64,000 nucleotides of DNA, from assembly GCA_900545705.1 (NCBI GenBank), contig URAK01000001.1, positions 1 through 64,000 on the forward strand, in the 5' to 3' direction. The position numbers were made by a program, and so were the translations under genes. The notes beneath the pieces were generated by a model. The model made no database searches and was not told the origin of the DNA. It saw only the letters and a program-made list of their open reading frames with translations. The DNA is from an uncultured Opitutales bacterium. Its GTDB lineage: Bacteria; Verrucomicrobiota; Verrucomicrobiia; Opitutales; Intestinicryptomonadaceae. The stretch's first letter is position 1. The number at the start of each line of letters is the position of its first letter. Positions 1 through 7,569 of this stretch are shown one piece after another.

Positions 1-233
1 AATTAAGGAGTGAAATATACTTTGCACACCCATACACTTCTTACGAAAGAGGTCTCAATGAATACACAAATAGATTGTTGAGACAGTACTTTCCGAAGGG
101 AATGGATTTGAGAAAAGCGACAGAAAGGGAACTAAAATTTGCGTTGAACGAGATCAACTCTCGCCCCCGAAAGACACTAAATTGGAAAAGTCCAAGCGAT
201 TATCTTCACGAACTAAAGTGCGCCGCCCCCTAG
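1..233 (+). mobile_element. IS30-family transposase, C-terminal fragment (cut by window edge)
   Basis: An open frame (codons from position 3) runs to a TAG at 231-233. It reads YFAHPYTSYERGLNEYTNRL, then LLRQYFPKGMD, and ends in a stretch with NSRPRKTLNWKSP. This is the hallmark C-terminus of IS30-type DDE transposases: the region after the last catalytic Glu with the R-P-R-K-x-L motif. The N-terminal part lies left of the window, so I cannot say whether the copy is intact. I could not identify the terminal inverted repeat with confidence. The element borders the Pycsar operon, which is transcribed towards it. Confidence 0.85.
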
Positions 234-337
234 GGGGCAATTAGTAAATGAATCAATAACTTTAATCTTTACAAACAATCAACAATATCTAAAAACATCT
301 ACCGTCAGTTATGCACTGGCGTTTTGAAAATGAAAAT

Positions 338-369
338 GCAATATCGTATTTATAAATACGATCAATTGC
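338..369 (-). terminator. Long AT-rich hairpin downstream of the cyclase gene
   Basis: Positions 343-352 and 353-362 form a perfect 20-bp palindrome (ATCGTATTTA/TAAATACGAT). It is extended by GCAAT at 338-342 against ATTGC at 365-369. It sits 15 bp past the cyclase stop. On the minus strand it is followed by a T-rich run, so it can act as an intrinsic terminator. On the plus strand a short T run also follows, so it may be bidirectional. Confidence 0.5.
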
Positions 370-383
370 TATTTTTGTAAAGG

Positions 384-1139
384 TTAAACCATACCGTTAT
401 TTATCCAATTATAAAATTCAGCATCGACAATATCTCCATGGTAATAATATCCGCAATCGAAATTATATTCTCGTTTTAACCAATTTTCGGGATTTTTTCC
501 TGAATTATTCTCAATTAGAAGTTTTATAATATTATCATAGCTTGAGTTAGAGAATGCGATGGGCGATATATTATTTTTATTCGCAACCCCAGAAAGTTTG
601 GATGCTATTGTAACCGCACTTCCAATCCACACTGCATTATTTATGCCAACGCCCTTTCTACCAGCCTTAACAATTAATTCTTTAGCCGTTGCAACGCCGA
701 TTCCTGCTTTAATCGAATAAAACCCTTTTGATGATAAGAGTTTATTTAACATTCCCATAAATGTATTAATGTAAAATGCTTTTTTTGCTATGTTATATAC
801 ATCGATTTTTTCAGGAGTTGTATATATCCCATATACACAATCACCCCTAATTCCAATTTCACGAAGATGACAATCTTCTTTATTGTCTGAATTTAATCTT
901 AATATTTCAATGATTTCTGAAGTGAAGCTGCGAATTATTTTTGAAACTTCCGTCTTATTTTTTATGGTAAATAAATCTGTTGAATTTCTTATATCTACAA
1001 AAATTGCACTGATCCAACTTTTATATGCATTTTCAAAGGTAAAATTCGAATCATCTGGCAACCTATCTGATTCAAATACTTCAAGATTATTGTTTAAAAT
1101 ATTTTGAATTCGTTTTTTACCTTCTTGATAGTCGTACAT
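384..1139 (-). CDS. pycC: Pycsar-type class III nucleotidyl cyclase (pyrimidine cyclase)
   Basis: This 251-residue protein is a stand-alone class III nucleotidyl cyclase. The first metal-binding Asp is in AIFVDIRNSTDLF (about residue 49). The second lies in the EIGIRGDCVYGIY hairpin, and the VKAGRKGVGINNAVWIG segment matches the later cyclase core. Family knowledge: in Pycsar defence such cyclases make cCMP or cUMP when a phage infects, and the nucleotide switches on a neighbouring effector. The inference rests on the partner, a PycTM-like membrane protein 10 bp upstream in the same operon. Which base is used cannot be read from sequence. The ribosome-binding site is weak, which suggests coupling to the upstream gene. 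Confidence 0.85.
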   Translation of the reverse strand: MYDYQEGKKRIQNILNNNLEVFESDRLPDDSNFTFENAYKSWISAIFVDIRNSTDLFTIKNKTEVSKIIRSFTSEIIEILRLNSDNKEDCHLREIGIRGDCVYGIYTTPEKIDVYNIAKKAFYINTFMGMLNKLLSSKGFYSIKAGIGVATAKELIVKAGRKGVGINNAVWIGSAVTIASKLSGVANKNNISPIAFSNSSYDNIIKLLIENNSGKNPENWLKREYNFDCGYYYHGDIVDAEFYNWINNGMV

Positions 1140-1149
1140 GGAACTCTTA

Positions 1150-1689
1150 TTATATCTTAAATATTGTTAGAACAAAGAATAGAATTGCAAACATAGCAAT
1201 CCCAATGTTAGAAAAAATTAATCCCAAACGAAGATTTTTAAATTTTTCTGTACATATTTTGGCGTTCAAATAAACTTGTGACGCAATATCATTCAAATAT
1301 TGATTATCATCCATCGAAAGAACCTTGTTTTTATAATATGTATAGCTCTTGGAAGAAATTCCACTAAAATAAATGATAGATTTTAGCTCTAAAGCACCAT
1401 CAGCAAAATCACTACAATCGGTTTTTGGAAGTAATACCTTCAATAGTCTATATAATCCATACGACCACATAAAAATAGTTATACACATTGTAGCTTTCAA
1501 AAAAATTGTTAACAGGCATGAATCAAAAGAAGAATTGGAGCATATCTCTATAAAGTCACAAGACAAAAGAATTCCCATTAAAATACCATTAAATCCTAAT
1601 ATGATAGATGCCTTGTTATCACAATTTCCTATGAAGCCAATTATTCTTTCTAGATTTTGATTCAATTCTTCAACAACATTTTCCCGCAT
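1150..1689 (-). CDS. pycTM: Pycsar membrane effector (PycTM / DUF5706-like)
   Basis: The 179-residue protein begins with an amphipathic helix and a segment NCDNKASIILGFNGILMGIL, typical of the PycTM/DUF5706 effector family. Three or four hydrophobic helices are visible (about residues 27-46, 60-80 and 155-178), enclosing a soluble loop. Known family role: binding of the cyclic pyrimidine nucleotide makes the protein oligomerise and damage the inner membrane, so infected cells die before phage release. It is the first gene of the two-gene operon. Its start codon is only 38 bp downstream of the tRNA-Arg 3' end in the same direction, so it may be read from the tRNA promoter. Confidence 0.82.
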   Translation of the reverse strand: MRENVVEELNQNLERIIGFIGNCDNKASIILGFNGILMGILLSCDFIEICSNSSFDSCLLTIFLKATMCITIFMWSYGLYRLLKVLLPKTDCSDFADGALELKSIIYFSGISSKSYTYYKNKVLSMDDNQYLNDIASQVYLNAKICTEKFKNLRLGLIFSNIGIAMFAILFFVLTIFKI

Positions 1690-1721
1690 AATCTATATAT
1701 CGTTGCTATGCTAAAATTTTA

Positions 1722-1768
1722 TACCCGCGCCCCCACGTGGAATCGAACCACGATTTAGCGTTTAGGAA
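1722..1768 (-). repeat. 47-bp tRNA-Arg 3'-half att repeat (copy inside the intact tRNA)
   Basis: This stretch spans tRNA position 32 (first base of the anticodon loop) to six bases past the discriminator base. It is identical over 47 bp to 3278-3324 but in inverted orientation. A crossover in the anticodon loop with a restored 3' half is the usual signature of tyrosine-recombinase integration into a tRNA gene. Confidence 0.8.
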
Positions 1769-1799
1769 ACGCCCGTTCTATCCGTTGAACTACAGGGGC
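1728..1799 (-). tRNA. tRNA-Arg, anticodon CCT
   Basis: The minus strand folds as a cloverleaf. The acceptor is GCCCCTG with TGGGGGC. The D arm is GTTC/GAAC. The anticodon stem is GGCGT/ACGCT with loop TTCCTAA (anticodon CCT). The T arm is CGTGG/CCACG with loop TTCGATT, and the discriminator is G. CCA is not encoded. The anticodon stem has a G27-T43 wobble; position 27 and the 3' half may come from different ancestors (see findings). The gene is the apparent integration target for several elements in this window. Confidence 0.93.
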
Positions 1800-1888
1800 G
1801 GGGAAAATTTAATTATGCGGAAACATAATGCAGATTGAGGTTGATTAGTCAATTCTCAATTTTTGAAATGGCGGTTAATCCTTTTATT

Positions 1889-3175
1889 TTAAAGAGCAGA
1901 TGGCTTTATATCAAAATACGCCTTGGCTTCTTTTTCTCTGGCAAGGCCGTTGTAGTGCTGTTTTAAAACATCGACGTCCTGCCCCATTTGTTCCGCTGTT
2001 ATAGCGGCATTTCGGGTCAATGCGAGATAGTAGGTCGCGGCGGAATGGCGCAGGCCGTTATTTATCCATTTTATCCCATTGGCTATTCTAAACAGATTAA
2101 GCCGCTTTACAAAGTTTTGTTTTACGATATGTTCTTTCGTGTTGAGTTTATCAGAATATGGCGCAAGCCACATTGACAGATTTTCGGGAATCTTTACAAT
2201 GCGCCTGGCGCCGGTTTTCGTCACCTCGTTGTCCATCACAATCTCACGATCGGGAAGCTTTATCTTGTCCCAAGTAAGGCGTTCGATTTCCCTGCGCCTT
2301 AATCCTGCGAAAGCGGCTATTGCAAGATACGCCCTAACGTCGCTTAACGGCTCGGTCTTTGAAAGCATATTTGCGACTTCCTCAACCTTGTAAAATTTCG
2401 GCGTTTTTAGTTTTTCGCGAATGGAGGGAATGCGCTCGACTGGGTTTTCGTTTATCCACCCGCGCATTCGGCAAAATTTGAAAAACGTGAACAGAATGCT
2501 CCTGAAGCCGTTCTTTGTGATGGATGAAACGGGAATGTCTGTATCGACATAAACTTTCATTGCACCGCCGTTGAGCATCTCGTCTGGCGAATCGGCGTAA
2601 ACGCGCTTTTTCATCGAGTTTATCCACGTTTCGATTTGCTCGCAGGATATGCTTGAAACTATCGTATTGTCGCCGAACGTCTCGCAAAAACGCTCAAGTA
2701 GATTCGCTATTTTGTAGGAATAGATTTTGGTCAGGCCATTCCCCTGTTTCGAGTTCGCATATGCTTCGACTGCACGCCTCAATGATACGGAAGACTTCTT
2801 GGCGTTTTCGGTTTTCTTGTATTCATCGACAATTTGCCTTAACGTTGTTTTTAGCGATATGGCTTCATTTGACAAGTTGACGTAATGCCTTATGGCGTCG
2901 ATAAAGGGCAGATCGAAAGGCTTAAGCAGGCGTTTTACTTCAAGCAAGTCGCGCCTGTCCGCTATGGAAATATTGTTTGCTTCAACTCCAAGCCGATTTT
3001 CGACAAAAGATTTTTCTTCATAGAAAGCGTCGGCGGAAAGCTTGTCCACAAATAACTTTTTGGCTCTGACATCTTTTTGAACGTCGTAAAAGTACACGAC
3101 CCATTTATACTTTCCGCGAATATCTTTATACGGTTTTGGCTTGCTAACTGGTTTGCGTCTTATAGATTCAATCAT
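1889..3175 (-). CDS. Tyrosine recombinase / integrase 1
   Basis: The 428-residue protein is a phage-type site-specific recombinase. It has an arm-binding N-terminus (to about residue 90), a SAM-like core-binding domain (about 125-245) and a C-terminal catalytic domain. Visible catalytic features are the Arg in FAGLRRREIERL, the NGLRHSAATYYLA box, and the nucleophile Tyr in LKQHYNGLA. The first His of the usual H-x-L-R-H box is replaced by Asn. It lies between the intact tRNA-Arg and a 3'-half copy at 3278, so it is the likely enzyme acting on those sites. It is paralogous to the integrase at 21821-23092, sharing LGVEAN-IS--DRR near the N-terminus and the whole catalytic region. Confidence 0.9.
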   Translation of the reverse strand: MIESIRRKPVSKPKPYKDIRGKYKWVVYFYDVQKDVRAKKLFVDKLSADAFYEEKSFVENRLGVEANNISIADRRDLLEVKRLLKPFDLPFIDAIRHYVNLSNEAISLKTTLRQIVDEYKKTENAKKSSVSLRRAVEAYANSKQGNGLTKIYSYKIANLLERFCETFGDNTIVSSISCEQIETWINSMKKRVYADSPDEMLNGGAMKVYVDTDIPVSSITKNGFRSILFTFFKFCRMRGWINENPVERIPSIREKLKTPKFYKVEEVANMLSKTEPLSDVRAYLAIAAFAGLRRREIERLTWDKIKLPDREIVMDNEVTKTGARRIVKIPENLSMWLAPYSDKLNTKEHIVKQNFVKRLNLFRIANGIKWINNGLRHSAATYYLALTRNAAITAEQMGQDVDVLKQHYNGLAREKEAKAYFDIKPSAL

Positions 3176-3277
3176 GATTGTTTATCGTTGTGCATTTTTG
3201 TTCGGATTTCCACCCAAAAGTGCAACAAAACAGCAACATAAACATTAAGTCATTGATTATCATTATAGAACTAACCA

Positions 3278-3324
3278 TTCCTAAACGCTAAATCGTGGTT
3301 CGATTCCACGTGGGGGCGCGGGTA
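3278..3324 (+). repeat. tRNA-Arg 3'-half att repeat, left boundary of the 20 kb island
   Basis: This is an exact 47-bp copy of the tRNA-Arg 3' half (1722-1768 in inverted orientation), starting at the anticodon loop TTCCTAA. No matching 5' half precedes it, so it is not a functional tRNA. It is in direct orientation with the diverged 3' half at 23192-23237, which makes the pair a candidate attL/attR for the island between them. Confidence 0.75.
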
Positions 3325-3759
3325 AGTTTCTATAGTTTAGGGAATTGCAATCTTGACAGGTTTAGTTGCATCTATCGGCACAATTGCGTAAGTCCTTAAT
3401 AATTGACCAAAATTTTGCTAAAATCCTTCCCAATTTCTTACCATTTTCGCCACCAATGGCCTATTTAAATGGAAAACCTTTCCTGCCATTCTGGAAAAAT
3501 ACTTACCTATTTATCTATTTGCTTATTTTACCTATTTGCCCTTTTTGCCGGCAGTGGAGTTGCAGCCCGAACGCCCCGAAGGGAACAGGCGGAGGGCGAA
3601 ACTTCACTGCCGGCAAAATCTATTTCTTCAAAAACTCTTTTAAAATCCGCTAGAAAAACCTCGCGGATGTAATACATTAGGATTGTATCTATAAGTAATA
3701 TAGCGTGTATATTGAAGGATTTTCTTGACTCTCATTGTCTTCAAAATAAAATATATAAC
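3325..3759. other. Non-coding stretch with a long structured hairpin (3545-3616)
   Basis: I see no convincing gene here. The notable content is an inverted repeat: TTGCCGGCAGTGGAGTT at 3545-3561 pairs with AACTTCACTGCCGGCAA at 3600-3616 with one mismatch. Nested inside are GCCC/GGGC and CGCC/GGCG pairings and a CCC-CGAA-GGG mini-hairpin. It is far more GC-rich than its surroundings. It could be an insertion scar, a small repeat element or a structured RNA. Short open frames crossing it look like chance. Confidence 0.55.
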
Positions 3760-4668
3760 ATGAAAGTGATAATTTTTGATGTTGGAGATGCTGCTTGTTC
3801 TTTGGTTGTTAGTCCTGAACCTAGATATTATGGGATGATGATCGATTGTGGTTGTGCAGCTCAAGATTCAGATAAGAAAAATCCTATAGATGTCATTGAT
3901 AGATGTAAAAAATGGTTGTCGATGTCAGAATATAAAAAAGGATATCCCCTTACGCTTTTGCATATAACGCATCCTGACGATGACCATGTTAGAAATGCGG
4001 GGCGCATATCGAAAGAATTACCTCCATATCTATTAAGACATACTTATACCGAAGAATTTCCTGATTCGGCTGAAATAAATGGAGATTACAAAGAATCATT
4101 AGACCGCAAGTATAGAACTCCAAATACAGAATCAATAGATTGGGGTTTATCTATTGATAAAACTTTCTCAATCCCGATTGATAAAGTCAAAAATGATTCA
4201 AATTTAAACACAAAGATTCGAAATAATTCAAGTATTCTTAGATTTTTGAAATATAATAATACTTCTATTTTATTTGCTGGCGACTTAGAACGACCAGCGT
4301 GGGAATGGCTAAAAAATAACGATTCAGATTTTTGTACTACAATCAAAAGTGGCGTTAATATATTAATTGCTCCTCATCATGGGCATAAATCAGGATTCCC
4401 AAATGCTCTCTTCGAATTGTGTAATAAAGTAGATGTAGTAATTCATTCAAAGGATAGTGAAGCAGAAAAAACAGGTCCTAGCGATGTAGCTAGTCAATAC
4501 ACACAATATGCCAAAGGAATAAAATATAAATCTTTAAGTGACGAAAAAGAATATTATGGGAAGGTGTTAACGACACGAAGTAACGGATGTGTTTATATTG
4601 ATATTTCAAGCACCTATGGCGTTTCATATTATACAGACAAAGCATCCCCAAATCATATTCAACGATGA
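3760..4668 (+). CDS. Metallo-beta-lactamase-fold hydrolase (ComEC-like MBL domain)
   Basis: The protein of about 302 residues is a soluble MBL-fold enzyme. It opens with MKVIIFDVGDAAC, has the metal-binding motif THPDDDHV (the H-x-H-x-D-H variant of ComEC/Rec2-type domains), an Asp ligand in FAGDLERP and a late His motif APHHGHKSG. Such folds hydrolyse nucleic acids or phosphoesters, but the substrate is unknown. A TTG at 3712 gives a longer frame; I prefer the ATG at 3760 because the fold begins there. The stop overlaps the next start by 4 bp, so the two genes are translationally coupled. The gene is the first of the island, next to the att repeat and before the restriction operon, which suggests defence cargo. 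Confidence 0.75.
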   Translation: MKVIIFDVGDAACSLVVSPEPRYYGMMIDCGCAAQDSDKKNPIDVIDRCKKWLSMSEYKKGYPLTLLHITHPDDDHVRNAGRISKELPPYLLRHTYTEEFPDSAEINGDYKESLDRKYRTPNTESIDWGLSIDKTFSIPIDKVKNDSNLNTKIRNNSSILRFLKYNNTSILFAGDLERPAWEWLKNNDSDFCTTIKSGVNILIAPHHGHKSGFPNALFELCNKVDVVIHSKDSEAEKTGPSDVASQYTQYAKGIKYKSLSDEKEYYGKVLTTRSNGCVYIDISSTYGVSYYTDKASPNHIQR

Positions 4669-5267
4669 ATTTCAAATACTACGATATACTCTCTCAAGCT
4701 CTAATCGGATATTTAACGCTTGTCGTTTTCTCTTCGATTTTGGGATTTGCATATAATAACGATTATTCAATCCCTTATTTAGCAGGAGGTTTTGTTGTTG
4801 GCTACTTCATAAATGCCTTAGGTAGCTTATTGGAAAGCTTTTACTTCTTTACTATAGGTGGTATGCCATCTATTAAATTATTACAAGTTAATTCCCCAAA
4901 AAAATACTCGGGAATATCTAAAGTTCGTTTCTATCAAGCCCCAAAAGCTATCGATATGCTCAAAAACGATATTGGGAAAAATAACCCCCATGAACAAGAA
5001 ATGTTCGCAGTAGCGATGAGAGTCTCAAATAATAAGTCTAAAACCAGAGTTCCTGAATTTAATGCTCAGTATGCTTTTTCGCGTACAATACTCACATCTG
5101 TGTTAATAATATCAATTTTTATAATATATAATTTCTATAATAATCCCATTGCTTATTTAATTTCAATACTACTACTATTATTAAGTTGGAACCGATATAG
5201 AGAACGCGCATACTACTATGCGAGAGAGGTTTTAAACGATTATTTGCATCAAAAGGAATCTATTTAA
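4665..5267 (+). CDS. Membrane protein partner of the MBL-fold enzyme
   Basis: I do not recognise this 200-residue protein. It has hydrophobic segments at about residues 10-30, 35-60 and a pair near 136-172, with a charged middle (about 75-130) and a basic C-terminal helix rich in Arg and Tyr. The layout is a membrane-anchored protein with a cytoplasmic central loop. Its start overlaps the MBL gene stop by 4 bp (ATGA), so the two proteins are probably made together. An enzyme plus a small membrane protein fits the sensor/effector pattern of many two-gene defence modules, but that is inference. Confidence 0.65.
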   Translation: MNFKYYDILSQALIGYLTLVVFSSILGFAYNNDYSIPYLAGGFVVGYFINALGSLLESFYFFTIGGMPSIKLLQVNSPKKYSGISKVRFYQAPKAIDMLKNDIGKNNPHEQEMFAVAMRVSNNKSKTRVPEFNAQYAFSRTILTSVLIISIFIIYNFYNNPIAYLISILLLLLSWNRYRERAYYYAREVLNDYLHQKESI

Positions 5268-5675
5268 ACGCCGAGAAACGGCAGGGACGTTCGGCAGGGT
5301 TGTTTGTCGGAGCGAATGGTATTTTTGAAATGTCCCACTTTTTTCTATCTCGATAGAGCGCAAACCCAGTAAAATAGCGCATTTGATGGCTTTTTATACA
5401 ATGAGACATAGTGGGAAATGTCTCATGTTTTGTTTGTATATATTTTATATCAAGCTTATAATTATCAAGTTGAAGCTTGCAAGATTTCCCGCTCCTTAGC
5501 TCGTCGGTAAAGAAAATATGATATTTTAGATAAATATAACATAAAATGCGCAAACAAAATCTGTAAAAAAGACCAATTTCTTGAATTGTTCCCATTTTCC
5601 CCATACAAGTTCAGCAGATAGGACTTGATGAATTCTGATTTTTTGCCTATTTTAAGACTGGATTGTAAAAATAAT
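5268..5675. other. Intergenic region before hsdM, with a hairpin
   Basis: I see no convincing gene in this region. A perfect 9-bp inverted repeat (ATGAGACAT/ATGTCTCAT, loop 8 nt) lies at 5401-5426, followed by a T-rich run. It is a candidate terminator for the MBL/membrane pair or a leader element for the restriction operon. Short minus-strand frames across it show no recognisable features. Confidence 0.5.
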
Positions 5676-7208
5676 ATGGACGACATAAACACAGCTAATG
5701 TAGGTTTTGAAAAGGAAATCTGGAGCGCGGCAGACAAGCTTCGCGGCAATATGGACGCTTCGGAATACAAAAATATTGTTTTGGGGCTGATTTTTCTAAA
5801 ATACATTTCGGACAAATTTGAAGAAAAGTATAACGAATTAAAAGACGAAGGCGAAGGCTTTGAAGAAGATAGAGATGCCTACGATGCAGAGGGGATCTTC
5901 TTTGTTCCTCAGCAGGCGCGTTGGGAAGCTATTTCGTATGCCGCGCATACCTCCGAAATTGGGAAAGTTATAGATAAGGCAATGGAGCTAATTGAAAAGG
6001 AAAATCCGCGCCTTAAAAACATTCTTCCCAAAGGGTTTGCCCGCCCAGAACTTGACAAACGCAGGCTTGGCGAAGTTGTAGACCTCTTTACCAATGTTAA
6101 AATGAGTGTCCATGGCGATTCCCGCGATATTTTGGGGCGTGCCTACGAATATTGTTTGGCTCAGTTTGCCGAAAACGAGGGGAAAAAGGCGGGGGAATTC
6201 TATACACCTCCGTGCGTGGTGAAAACGATTGTCGAAATCTTAAAACCGCTAAGCAGCGCAAGGCGCGGAACTCGCGGTATTAGGGTTTACGACCCTGCTT
6301 GCGGTTCTGGCGGAATGTTTGTTCAGTCTGCAAGGTTTGTTGAAGACCACAAAGGAAACATAAATAATATTTCGGTTTTCGGTCAGGAATCGAACCCGAC
6401 TACTTGGAAGATGGCGCAGATGAATTTGGCAATTCGCGGCATAGAGGCAAACCTCGGCGATTATAACGCAGACACCTTCATGAACGACCGTTTCCCGACC
6501 GAAAAATTCGACTACATTATGGCGAATCCGCCGTTTAATATGTCGGATTGGGGCGGAGACAAGTTGAAAAACGACAAACGCTGGTGTTTTGGTATCCCTC
6601 CAGAAGGCAACGCAAACTTTGCATGGCTACAGCATATGATTTTTCATATGGAGCCGTCTTTCGGGAAAATCGGAATGGTTCTTGCAAACGGTTCGCTTTC
6701 TTCCCAAACAAGCGGCGAAGGCGAAATCAGAAAGAATATAATAGAGGCAGGTCTTGTTTCTTGTATAATTGCAATGCCACCACAGCTGTTCTACACGACG
6801 CAAATTCCCGTTTCGCTTTGGTTTTTAAGCAAGAATAAGAATCAAAAAGGCAAAACCTTGTTCATAGACGCCCGAAACATGGGAACAATGAAATCGCGTA
6901 AATTGCGCGAGTTGACCGATGCCGACATAACAAAACTTGGCGATACCTACGACAAATACGAAAACGGAACACTCGAAAATAAAAAAGGCTTTTGTGCAGT
7001 AGTCTCCACCGAAGAAATCGCCAAGCAAGGCTATATACTCACTCCAGGACGCTATGTAGGCATCGAAGAGAAAGAAGATGACGGCGAACCTTTTGACGAC
7101 AAAATGAAACGCCTGACATCTGAACTTTCCGACCTCTTCGAACAATCACACACCCTCGAAGCCGAAATCCGCAAACAATTGAAAGGGATTGGATATAACA
7201 TCAAATAA
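5676..7208 (+). CDS. hsdM: Type I restriction-modification methyltransferase subunit HsdM
   Basis: The 510-residue protein is an N6-adenine methyltransferase. It has the helical HsdM N-domain (WSAADKLRGNMDASEYKNIV), the S-adenosylmethionine motif DPACGSGGMF (about residue 205) and the catalytic NPPF motif in DYIMANPPFNMSDWGGD (about 283). With HsdS it modifies one strand-specific adenine in each half of a split target; with HsdR it also restricts. A longer frame begins at 5625, but the ATG at 5676 gives the standard N-terminus. It heads the hsd operon. Confidence 0.95.
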   Translation: MDDINTANVGFEKEIWSAADKLRGNMDASEYKNIVLGLIFLKYISDKFEEKYNELKDEGEGFEEDRDAYDAEGIFFVPQQARWEAISYAAHTSEIGKVIDKAMELIEKENPRLKNILPKGFARPELDKRRLGEVVDLFTNVKMSVHGDSRDILGRAYEYCLAQFAENEGKKAGEFYTPPCVVKTIVEILKPLSSARRGTRGIRVYDPACGSGGMFVQSARFVEDHKGNINNISVFGQESNPTTWKMAQMNLAIRGIEANLGDYNADTFMNDRFPTEKFDYIMANPPFNMSDWGGDKLKNDKRWCFGIPPEGNANFAWLQHMIFHMEPSFGKIGMVLANGSLSSQTSGEGEIRKNIIEAGLVSCIIAMPPQLFYTTQIPVSLWFLSKNKNQKGKTLFIDARNMGTMKSRKLRELTDADITKLGDTYDKYENGTLENKKGFCAVVSTEEIAKQGYILTPGRYVGIEEKEDDGEPFDDKMKRLTSELSDLFEQSHTLEAEIRKQLKGIGYNIK

Positions 7209-7221
7209 TGGAATAGTATTT

Positions 7222-7569
7222 ATGATTGATGATATTTTGGAAGGTATAAAAGCGATTAAAAATATTGCAGAAGCTACACGAAATTTGGAGCTTAAAAATC
7301 TAATTATAGATTTAAAGAAACAAATTATTGATCTCCGAGAAGAGAACTTACTGCTAAAATCAAAATTATCTCAAAAAGAAACTTTCAACATGATTTTTGA
7401 AAATAATGCATACTTCAATATAAAAGAAGATGGGACAAAAAATGGGCCATATTGTTCAGGTTGTTGGGATAAAGATAAGCTAGCGATAAGGCTCGTCCAA
7501 TTTTCAATGATGGGATTGCCATTTACTCATATTTGCCCAAAATGTAAGAACAAAATCACTATAAGATGA
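7222..7569 (+). CDS. Small coiled-coil / zinc-ribbon protein between hsdM and hsdS
   Basis: This protein of 115 residues has an N-terminal helix rich in Leu, Ile and Lys (about residues 5-60, probable coiled coil). The C-terminal half carries two C-x2-C pairs (CSGC and CPKC), the pattern of a zinc ribbon. Its function is unknown. Small proteins of this layout are often cargo of restriction or defence operons. It starts 13 bp after hsdM and its stop overlaps the hsdS start by 4 bp, so it is fully embedded in the operon. A longer start at 7189 would overlap hsdM and seems less likely. Confidence 0.65.
   Translation: MIDDILEGIKAIKNIAEATRNLELKNLIIDLKKQIIDLREENLLLKSKLSQKETFNMIFENNAYFNIKEDGTKNGPYCSGCWDKDKLAIRLVQFSMMGLPFTHICPKCKNKITIR

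Noticed and set aside
234..337. Terminal inverted repeat of the IS30 element
   Set aside because: Some short phrases resemble IS30 ends, but the other end is outside the window, so the match cannot be tested.
883..1107. Plus-strand frame opposite the cyclase gene
   Set aside because: It lies entirely antisense to a well-supported cyclase with clear catalytic motifs and has no features of its own.
3545..3616. Retron non-coding RNA
   Set aside because: The fold is suggestive, but no reverse transcriptase gene lies near, so the idea has no support.
3366..3672. Two overlapping plus-strand frames of 67-95 codons before the MBL-fold gene
   Set aside because: They run through the nested hairpin, have no ribosome-binding site or domain, and overlap each other in different phases.
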